Shown: positions 55,641-64,000 of the stretch, piece by piece
Layout of the letters: each line of letters starts with the position of its first letter
How positions within the stretch are numbered: position 1 is the first letter of the stretch
Source: Auanema rhodensis
Lineage: Eukaryota; Nematoda; Chromadorea; Rhabditida; Rhabditidae
Length of the DNA: 64,000 nucleotides
NCBI GenBank assembly: GCA_964057225.1
Contig: OZ059898.1
Coordinates: 12,797,767-12,861,766 of the forward strand
Reading direction: 5' to 3'
Notes under the pieces: generated by a model
Databases searched by the model: none
Seen by the model: only the letters and a program-made list of their open reading frames with translations
What the model was told of the DNA's origin: nothing
Position numbers and translations under genes: made by a program

Positions 55641-58006
55641 ATGATGACTTATGATGTAGCAGTTGTAGCGGATGGTATGATACCATATGAAGATGAAGAT
55701 GACGATGAGACCTATCATGACTTGTATAAGCCACCGAAATATCAATCGCTTGATGAGCCAATGATCCTAATTGAATCCAAATATGACACACAAAAGTGAT
55801 TATCTATACTATATTTTTTCGTATAATTATAGTAATTATTATAATTATATGAGAAGATTCCATTTAAAATTCAGTTTTTGGAGTTTTTTCATCTGATTTC
55901 AGGGAGATGCGTGAATGCCGAGTATGTTCAGATAGAAGCGATGGAGCACATTTCGGTATAGATTCCTGTAGAGCATGTGCAGCTTTCTTCCGCAGATCCG
56001 TAGTCATGTCCAAATCCTATGTGTGCAGACAGGGAGGAAATAATTGCATTATCAACAAATGTTATTTCATACTCTCACATTCAGAGTAATAACTTTTTAA
56101 ATTTCAGCTGTTAGATGTATGTGCCGCAAGTGCAGAATGAGAAAGTGCTTAGAAGCAGGAATGCTTCCTGAGAGTAAGCTCTTTTTCAATTATTTTACTG
56201 AAATCTAAGAAACGTATGTCGCCCGATTTGTCTAGAAAACTTTTCTTTTTCCTTTCACAATGATAACTTGAGATTGCAATTATGATCAAACGAATCACTT
56301 ACACGTCATATTCATTTTGGAAATGACTTTGAACGGTTGAATGCATGCATTACGAAAGATTTTATGAAATTATCACTGATATCAGTTGAAAAACAATCGT
56401 ATTTGTGAAGACATAATCTTTAAATTTCGTTTTAAGATGTACAAAATCGACGTGATCCTATTATACCTCGACGGCAGGATGATGCCATACATATGGCATC
56501 ATCATCTACCTCAGACATGGGAGGAACTCCTAGTCCATCAGATAATGAGACTATCGTATGTCATAAATATAAAAAAATCAACTAATTCTTTGTATCCTCT
56601 TAATTCAGAGAACAGGATTTCAAATCGTTTCTCCTACTAATGGAACATTCACTCCATTTCCTTCAGTTATTAAAAATCCCCCAGAAGAGCCATTGTTATT
56701 GAATAAGATACGAGATGGCTATAGGTATGTGTCATCATTTATCTTTCAATTTGAGAATGCACATTCAGAAACCTATGTGCAATCCGACGTGGTATTGAAT
56801 TGTCTATGAATCCATCTATAATCAAGGATATGTTTTCAAGCGAAATAAGGAGTGAAGTAAGTTCTAATACTCACTCACGAACAAGATGATATGGTAAATA
56901 CAATGATTTTCAGCAATTTTTACCAGCAACAAGTAAATCAACGTCACAACTATATCGACAACATATGCCCTCCATATCAACTTTCGTAATGGACACATTT
57001 CATGAGTTCAATATGCTAAAAGAAGAAGATAAAGTAAGAAAATGATTAAAAATCGTCCGATAATTACTTTTTTCTCTTCCAGTGGTCTATTTTCCAACCA
57101 TTTTTGGCTCATTTATGGTGCCTTGATGGGGCTTACCGTACTTACAAGCTAGAAAAAGAAATGCCTGAAGTATTTTCCAATAGGTCAGTCTACTGTTTTC
57201 AATATCTTTTGAAATAATTTATTTAATATATTAGATATATGATCACTGAAACAAGATATGTCGATCTGAATAATGTAGATTTTTTCGTATCCGATTCACC
57301 AACTACCAAAATAGGCATGGCTAATTTGGTATCGTAAGTTTTACAATATTTTTGTTTTTATAAAAAATAATTTAATAGAATTATATACTATACAATATTA
57401 CTGTAATTTTCTAGTATGATGAGACAATGTATGAATGGACCCAGACTGAAAGCTTTGAACTATATGAGAGAAATGTCTACTAGCGATGAAGAAGTTGCTG
57501 CTCTAATAGCTCTCCTGCTGTGGAATCCCAGTAAGTACAATATGAGAAAAGAACAACCCAATCTTTTTTTTTTCTTTTTTTTTTTTGATTTTTCATATAT
57601 AATCAACTTCTCATTTGATAAATTTAGATGTCGAAAACTGTTCAACTGAAGTCGCAGCTTTTCTAAAAGAGAATAGAACCAAGATTTTCCATCAACTGCA
57701 TTTATTATACAAGTAAGAAAATTTTTTCAACATAAAATTTAATAATTTACATTTAGATTTAAAAATCTTGACAATTATGCTGAACGAATGGGAGATTTGA
57801 TGTGTCTCTTTACGTGTCTTTTGGTACTTTTTTTTTAATTTTATTTTATTACTTTGATTATACCGTATTTAATCATTTTATTATTCTACTAACTCAAATT
57901 ATTTCAGCATCAAACTACAAGAATGAGAGAAGATATGGAGCTATTTAATATATTTGATGTTTTTGCCGAAGATTCATTCATTTATAATATGATAAAACAA
58001 AAATGA
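55641..58006 (+). CDS. Nuclear hormone receptor (nematode NHR superfamily)
   Basis: The receptor would bind DNA through two C4 zinc fingers and regulate transcription, with or without a ligand. The first exon (55641-55795) gives an acidic A/B region (MMTYDVAVVADG, EDEDDDETYHD). The DBD exon (55903-56060) carries finger 1 (CRVCSDRSDGAHFGIDSCRAC) with P-box-region CRACAAFFRRSV; finger 2 spans the next exon (YVCRQGGNNC...CMCRKCRMRKCLEAGM). A hinge rich in Arg/Ser follows. The ligand-binding domain spans about eight exons with WSIFQPFLAHLWCLDGAYRT and ALNYMREMSTSDEEVAALIA, and an AF-2-like end (MREDMELFNIFDVFAED). About thirteen exons give roughly 440 residues. The CRACAAFFRRS box is the pattern common in expanded nematode supplementary NHRs; the exact orthologue is not identifiable here. 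Confidence 0.92.
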
Positions 58007-58064
58007 TATTCAATTCTAATATGTATTATTATTAATTTTGTATATTTTCTAAGTAATTATCAGG

Positions 58065-58093
58065 CAAACAAACAAACAAACAAACAAACAAAT
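58065..58093. repeat. (CAAA)n microsatellite
   Basis: Seven tandem AAAC/CAAA units. Confidence 0.9.
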
Positions 58094-58854
58094 AATTTCT
58101 ATATCTAATTCTGAGCTCAATGAAATCAAGTCATATGTTCATATGTATATTACCTGAAGCTTTATTCAAAATAATTGTTTGTTATATTATATTATATATG
58201 TCTATATATGTGTGTGTATTAATATTTGTGAAATATATTTAAAAAAATTAAAAATTAATTTTATTATTTCTTTTTAATAATCTTGTAATGAAATATTTAT
58301 GACGTTAGCTTATACATATCAACATTATCTAATTAGCATATTAATTGTTTTCATTTCTTTTATTGTGAGCACTCATACGGTTGTTTCTCCAATCAATTAC
58401 AAAAGAAAACCAATTTTAATAAAATATTATAATTACTTTTGTTAGAAAACAGTTCACCAAATTGAATGTTTTTCTTTTCTATCTGTGCTTTCCGGAACAA
58501 GGATCACGATTGTAAACCATAGACCAGATACTGTCACCGCCGTTTGATGATGTTTCATCAAATCGTCCTATCAGGTGGTCTGATTTCTTTTCCTTAGTTT
58601 TTACATAAGTTGTTTTTTGCTCATTTATACTTCCGTAGCCGGTATTTGATGACCCTGATCATCACCATCAACCAGTTGTGGTCACGTACATATTATTTTC
58701 TAATCGTTCATATTTGCTTGAGGTTTCATCATACGCTGATAAAAGTTGTATCACTTTGCAGATTGTTTCAACATTTTCTTTTAAAATGATGATATTAATA
58801 TGATTTAACACATATTCTATATGTTGAAGGTCAAACTCGGAACAACCTCAGCAC

Positions 58855-58942
58855 TTTTAGCGTGGTAGCAAAGCGATGGAATTGTGCAAAGGTTACGCCG
58901 TATATTGGCCTAGAACACTTGGTGGTTCGATTCCGCGCAGTT
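58855..58942 (+). other. tRNA-like Pol III A-box/B-box pair (possible tRNA relic or SINE)
   Basis: TAGCGTGGTAG (58858-58868) resembles an A box and GGTTCGATTCC (58924-58934) is an exact eukaryotic B-box consensus. The spacing of 66 bp fits a class II tRNA or a tRNA-derived SINE. The T-stem pairs poorly (three of five) and no acceptor stem was found, so it is not a functional tRNA. Confidence 0.35.
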
Positions 58943-59234
58943 ATTCAAGACGATCTTGACACCTTGTTAGATTGTCTGTAAATCTGTGCAATAGCATATG
59001 TTTGACTTATTCCTGGAAAAGTGATTATTGATAGCTTTGACAGTGATGGAAGAACTATATTTCTTTGCTATTTGTGAATTGTATTAAAGTTTTCATATAG
59101 ATTAAGTTATCGAATTTATTATCATGTTGAGCATGGAAACTAAAGCATAGCCAGGAGGCCACTAGAAGATTTGATAGTGTTTCAATCATCCATTTTAAAA
59201 CAGAACTTTAATAGCATATAAGGAAGCATGTCGT

Positions 59235-60757
59235 TTAATAGAGACGGCTGCTGAATCTATCAAATCTGTTGGTATAAGAATAGTTTCCACGGCTCAATGA
59301 AGAAGACAAATTTAATTCCTTTTCACGTCGTGAAGCCCAGGTAGCAGGTGACAACCAGTACTGTAATAAGATCATTTAGCAATGCATAAATTAATGTTTA
59401 TTGATTAATAAGAAATTCATACCTTAGACAAAGTTCCAACGGTCATACAACGCTTCTTGTACATATCAACAGCGTCATCGAGTGGCATGTATCTATGTAG
59501 TACTCTTCCATCAGCTTGTAATATAAAATTTAATAATACCTAATATAGCTCTTTCCAGAAGATGAAGAAACTGGAGGGCGGGCTGATTGGGAACGCTCTG
59601 GCTTGGTGAATAATCCGGTGTTATAGGTATTAAGTCTGCCTTCGATCCATCTCTTGGTTCCCATATCACGGATTCCTCCTTTTGATGGATAGATCTAAGG
59701 CGAAACAAACAATGATTATAATTTGTCGTTACTTACGGAATCAGATTGAGTAAGAAGAGCAGCGCTAGAGTCAGAGTTACCGTAACTGTATCTAACATAT
59801 GGATATCTATAAATATTTTAAAATTAATTATACTCATATTTGGTTTTATATTCAAAATTGAAACTCTGCCGAAATTTACGAACTTGTCCATATAGTGAGG
59901 TGTGCTTCTTTGAACTCCTACATTGTGAAGTGGTGCAGTAGTTGTTAAAGCAGAAGCGGCAAGAGAGCGTCCAAATAAAGTTGATCCTGAAAACATCAGT
60001 GTTGAGATTGGAAAATGTAAACTAAAAAAAGAATACAAACGATCTGCATGCTATTCAATCAAATAAAAAAATGTATTCCGGCAGACACTTCACGTAAATT
60101 TGTGGTGACGTGGACTACGTGGCCAATACGCAAATTATTCCTTTTCGTATAACGTGGTTGTCCAAAAGCCAACAAAGTAAAAAAATCTTTACTTTAGCCG
60201 AAGTTCTGTACAACTAGCACGAGTGAAAAAGAAACAATTTCCGAAGAGAAACATGGAATATCGATTTGAAAAATTAGTGAAAAAGCAAATAAGAGTCGGT
60301 CCGGTGATTAGATCACATATATGAAGAAATGCTTTTGGACATTTCAGCAACATCAGTTCAAGTGATTGTGCTCATCAACATGCGGGTGAATAAGCTCAAG
60401 AAACAGGTGCTCGTAGCCATCTTCTTTTTACAAAAATAAAAGAAAATAAAAAAAACCAACAACCGTAATAGCAACAGATATGGGCAAATAGTGAGTAAAG
60501 ATACCACCCGTACCACATTTGGATAGGCTGCGAGACATGTATCCTCCACCATATCCATAACTAGGAGCAGAAATACGGTTTTGTGAACTGAAACGGGCAA
60601 CAGGAGTTCCGGAAAATGAATTCGATCTTAAAAATATAAACAAAATGAACAGGTGAAAAATATGTTTACACCTCTTCATAGCAGTAGAACGAGCATCACT
60701 TCTTGAACGAGTAAGCGGAGAAATGTGGTGATAGCTGGGAGAAGTAAGCAAGTCCAT
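59235..60757 (-). CDS. Orphan Ser/Tyr/Arg-rich protein (seven exons, 246 aa)
   Basis: Seven minus-strand exons sum exactly in frame: 60757-60672, 60626-60508, 59986-59884, 59806-59737, 59694-59540, 59504-59423 and 59360-59235 (741 bases). The ATG lies ten bases after a TTTTTATAG acceptor. The N-terminal half is Ser/Arg/Tyr-rich with short SP and RS motifs (SPLTRSRSDAR, SYGYGGGYMSRSLSKCG). The C-terminal half looks more ordered and charged: GGIRDMGTKRWIEGRLNTYN, LHRYMPLDDAVDMYKKRCMT, YWLSPATWASRREKELN, ending FDRFSSRLY. There is no transmembrane or signal segment. The spacing of motifs suggests a structural or cytoskeletal protein, but I cannot name a family. The splice acceptor before exon 6 (GGAAG) is weak, the least secure junction. 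Confidence 0.75.
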
Positions 60758-61570
60758 GTTCGATCGTCTATAAAAAAATTTATTGAACACTAGTTGGAAG
60801 AATTGAAAAGAAATCGGGAGATAAATGAAAACAACAATCGGCAGAGAAACTGCTTGCACCTTCAATCTTAAAACAAGGATGACGAGCTGGCAATATTCGC
60901 CAGAGAGAAAAATCAATGGGAAAGTGAGATCTTCGATTTCGAAAAATGTAAAACAATAAAGATGAACCGTTTTATGAAAAAATTTATTGAAAAGAAAATC
61001 CTTCAGATTTTTAAATACCATTCAGCGATTAAGAATTATGAAACCATACATGTAAATTCTGTTCTAGTAACCATAATAATCTACCCGTAGGAAAGTTAAG
61101 AAAGAATAGAATTGATTAATCTTAACATGGTCACAGGGAATATGAACAAAAAAACAAAAACCTCTCAAAAATGAAAAAAGAGGAATTAAGAAAATTACAA
61201 ATAATGCAAACTATCCTAAAGCCTTCAGAGAAAACGAAGGAGAGTAGGCGTGGAAGAAACGGCACTCACTTTACAACAGAAAACGAGGGAGATGAGAAAA
61301 AAGAAAGAAGAAAATCAGCATTTGGCAGATGCCTCGAGTATTGAAACAGCTACCAGAGCACATGCTAGCATGTGAAAAAAGAAGTGAGGGAGGAGAACGA
61401 ATTCCAAGGAAACATTTGAAAGCAGGAGAGTATAACGTGACATTAGCAGTTAAAAGGAGGAATAATGAGGGAAGTCGTGGGGCAAAAAAGAATAAGCTTC
61501 AAGTTGAATATGAGCGTTTCGGAACCACATATACATAGTTAAGAATTTACAAAAGTACGTTTTTATTTTA
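60758..61570. other. Intergenic region between the orphan gene and CDK7
   Basis: About 810 bp on the 5' side of the orphan gene and 3' side of CDK7. Long open frames on both strands are low in protein-like features. It could hold an upstream exon of the orphan gene. Confidence 0.45.
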
Positions 61571-63168
61571 CTAATCAAATACAAGTCTCTTCTTGGCTGG
61601 TTCATTACCGAATTCATCTTGGAGCCGCCGACGTCTGCTCTCTCTGGTGCCACCCATTGGTCTTCCAGGCAATGGTAAATCGGTATCAGGACAACAATAA
61701 GGTTCTTTGCTATAAAACATTACATTACAACAATCAAAACAAACAACAGTAAACAACTGTTTCTATTCACACTACGAAGAGACAATGACGTGAGCTTATC
61801 ATGAAAATAATAACAAACCTGAAGTAAGGAGATTGCAAGGCTTGAGTAGAATTTATTCTGCGAAGTGGATCAAACATGAACATTCCTCGCAAAAGCAGGA
61901 CAAGATCTTCTGTTGCGGCCGTGAAAATATCACGAAGTTCGATAGCAGGAGACTCTCTGTTAAGCATGGTTGGTATTATACGTTAATAATCTCAACTAAC
62001 TTAATTTTGACATAATCAGCTAAACTAGTCATATCAGGCCAATCTTCTTCAGTTGGAGTTCCTAAAACTTTGAATATTTTGCACAACTGATCCAAGTCAG
62101 ATTCTCCAGGGAATATAGGATTCTGAATATTTAAGAAGTATTTAAATGCCCTTCAGAGAAAAAAAATTACTCTTAAAAGCAACTCAGCTATGATGCATCC
62201 CATAGCCCACATATCTACGCCAACGCCATATGTTTTGGCTCCATATAGTAATTCTGGAGCTCGGTACCAGCGAGTAACAACCTGTATCGAATTACTGAAA
62301 TGGTAAAAAAGCGAATTTACACTCACTTGGTTAGTGTAATAACGATTAGGAGAACCGAAAAAACGTGCAAGACCAAAATCAGCAATTTTTATTCTGCCAG
62401 CGCTATTCATTAACAAGTTATTAGGCTTCATATCCTGGAATCAAAAAAACTGAGTTCAATACAAAAACTGGCATATATTCATTAATACAATCTCACGTAG
62501 CGTGAAAATTTTGCGATTTTCCATTTTTGGCAGTGTTTTGGCAGATAACGGTTGTGTTCTTTGCCTATCTATAACGTAGAACTTAAACTCACTCTATGGA
62601 GAATCCAATGAGCATGAAGAAATTCCAACCCAAGAAGAGTTTGCATAGTCATATTTTTAATTTGAGCAGGATTCAAGATTATAGAGAAATCTTTGATAAC
62701 ATGCTAAAAACAGCTTAAGATTTACTTTAAATCAGTTTCAAATGGCTGACCTCGAGATCAGTTTCCATGAAATCGAAAACTAATTGAATAGTTGTTCTAC
62801 TACCAATAACATCACGAAGCTGAAATAAATCATTAGAACTTGTGTGGCAGAAGCTGTAAAACCCCAATAATATTTTCATGATGAATCTCTTGAAGAAGCT
62901 TAATTTCTCTTAAAGCTGTTCGATTAATTCCATCCTTTGCTTCTGCTCTAGAACCCAATTTGATCTAAAAAGAATAATGAGAAAGAACACTGTTCGAAGT
63001 AACTCTTACCTTTTTAATAGCTACCAAATCTCCAGTATCGTGATCTTTAGCTTTGTAGACATTAGCAAACTAATAAAAATATTGAAAACAATATATATGG
63101 AAATAGCTCACCTGTCCTTCTCCTAAATGCTGTATTTTTTCATAACGTTTCGTATTTTCCTTTCTCAT
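61571..63168 (-). CDS. cdk-7: Cyclin-dependent kinase 7 (CDK-activating kinase / TFIIH kinase)
   Basis: CDK7 with cyclin H and MAT1 phosphorylates CDK T-loops and the RNA polymerase II CTD as part of TFIIH. Minus-strand exons give [19 protein letters not shown] (glycine loop), then AIKKIK with the catalytic lysine and the CDK7 signature helix [13 protein letters not shown] (in place of PSTAIRE). The catalytic loop is [10 protein letters not shown], then [20 protein letters not shown] with both T-loop phosphosites (Ser in GSPN, Thr in YTNQ), [36 protein letters not shown] and [20 protein letters not shown]. The tail ends [21 protein letters not shown], like the family's KKLIF end. Total is about 345 residues. 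The ATG directly abuts a GGATTTAG acceptor, 169 bp downstream of the DDX56 stop. Confidence 0.96.
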
Positions 63169-63337
63169 CTAAATCCATAAATAGAACCAATTAAAACATA
63201 ATTTTGTAAATAATTCTTAGCCATTTACTACGTTGAGCATAATAAGTAATTTATTATAAAAATTTATTCCGGTATTAACAAGAACAAAAAAGATTCAACA
63301 AAAAAAACAACAAATAACAATTATAACAAACATCAAC
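63169..63337 (-). promoter_or_regulatory. Operon intercistronic region DDX56-CDK7
   Basis: On the minus strand, the DDX56 stop is followed by two AATAAA poly(A) signals (complements at 63262-63267 and 63249-63254), a T-rich segment (TTATGTTTTAATTGG) and a TTTAG acceptor at 63169-63170 that touches the CDK7 ATG. A distance of about 80-95 bp between poly(A) signal and acceptor is what nematode SL2-type operons show. Confidence 0.65.
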
Positions 63338-64000
63338 TTAAGCTTTAAATGAACGTAGTGGGTCAGCTTGTTGACGTTTATGCTTCTTTTGATTGAAAGA
63401 CATAAACTTCTTTTTACTTCGGTTTCTTAAGCCAGGCTTCGAAGTTTTCTTTTTACCGAGATTGTAATTTGTTCCTCTTAAAGCCTTGGGTACTAAAGAA
63501 TAGATACTAGTTACTGTTGTATGATAATAATGGGTTTACCTATGTAATCAGGAACATCAGAAATAGCTTCATTTACTTTGAGAGTGGCTGGTTGCTCAGT
63601 GGTACTCATCAAATCTTTTTCTCTTGGATTACTCACAAAATAGCTTTGAAGCTTTTGAGATCTCATGAGCTGAAATATAACAGTAATGTAAGAAAATTGT
63701 GATCATCTTACCTCAAGCTTAATTTCTCTCAAACGAGCATATTTGATATTACTCTTAGAGCATTTCATCAGAGCTTCCTAAAATTACAATATAACAATTA
63801 AGCTATGACATAAGAAAACATACTCTAGTACGAAGAACAAATGAGTCTAACTCATTAATTCTGATCTCGTAAGGCTTCAAAACAGTACGATTCACTGAAA
63901 ATATCGTTTCACATCTCAACCTCTCGATTTAAATAGTTAAAACATACTTAATGTATTAATTTCTTCTTGAACAGCTTCTAATGTTGGTCTCTCTTCTGGA
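63338..64000 (-). CDS. DDX56: DDX56/Dbp9-type DEAD-box RNA helicase, C-terminal part (runs off the window)
   Basis: DDX56 (yeast Dbp9) is a nucleolar helicase needed for large ribosomal subunit assembly. Only the C-terminal domain is in the window. From the right edge, minus-strand exons read ...EEINTL, VNRTVLKPYEIRINELDSFV, KCSKSNIKYARLREIKLELM, RSQKLQSYFVSNPREKDLM, DVPDYI-VPKALRGTNYNLG and the basic end KKHKRQQADPLRSFKA. The RLREIKxEL, SxKLxxxFxxNPRxxxLL, VPDYLVPxALRG and NPLRSFK strings follow the DDX56 C-terminus closely. The helicase core motifs lie beyond 64000. The gene is the probable first cistron of an operon with CDK7. Confidence 0.88.

Larger units (their letters stand above)
58007..59234. 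other. Convergent intergenic region
   Basis: Contains a (CAAA)n run at 58065-58093, an AT-rich 3' UTR and a tRNA-like A-box/B-box pair at 58858-58934. No protein-coding gene is seen. Confidence 0.5.

Noticed and set aside
55558-55791. 77-codon minus-strand frame rich in His and Leu.
   Set aside because: Antisense shadow of the plus-strand NHR first exon at 55641-55795, which splices in phase to the DBD exon.

Overview
The window looks like a piece of a nematode chromosome, most likely a rhabditid-type species. The genes are broken by many tiny introns, often 38-60 bp, with TTTCAG or TTTTAG acceptors. Several start codons sit 0-10 bp after an unpaired TTTYAG acceptor, which is the signature of spliced-leader trans-splicing. 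A nematode-style nuclear receptor and a probable two-gene operon agree with this. Spacers are AT-rich and full of CT/GA, AT and other microsatellites. The species cannot be named from the sequence alone. Gene models were rebuilt by hand from exon phase; five (15658-17150, 25994-28350, 36640-41167, 59235-60757 and the 3' part of 46077-47240) were checked for in-frame joins over every exon.

Left part (1-24 kb): three small membrane-protein genes (3807-4308 +, 6075-7059 +, 7524-8691 -, all lacking their first exons), a TBL1/TBL1XR1-type WD40 co-repressor subunit (11858-14168 -), and a divergently placed ten-exon gene for a disordered orphan protein (15658-17150 +). A 7-kb gene-poor stretch follows, ending in a short serine-rich reading frame at 24305.

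Middle part (25-47 kb): this is the dense region. It holds a secreted ML-domain lipid-binding protein (25994-28350 -), an ABCC4/MRP4-type ABC transporter (29581-35770 -), a CLK/LAMMER kinase with a 660-residue disordered N-terminus (36640-41167 +), a KE4/SLC39A7-type zinc transporter (42231-43942 +), RFC4 (44210-45717 +) and a single-pass membrane protein (46077-47240 -, 5' end missing). The zinc transporter and RFC4 are 267 bp apart and may form an operon.

Right part (47-64 kb): a second repeat-rich desert (47.3-54.1 kb), a nuclear hormone receptor with two phase-compatible alternative first exons (54124-58006 +), an orphan Ser/Tyr/Arg-rich protein (59235-60757 -), CDK7 (61571-63168 -) and the 3' end of a DDX56/Dbp9 helicase (63338 to beyond the window, -). 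DDX56 and CDK7 are spaced like a classical nematode operon.

I found no evidence for a co-ordinated new multi-gene system. The genes are mostly housekeeping or regulatory. The best leads are the two orphan proteins, the near-leaderless trans-splice sites, the operon pairs, the dual NHR starts, tRNA-like Pol III box pairs and a recurrent paired ACGTGAAA motif.
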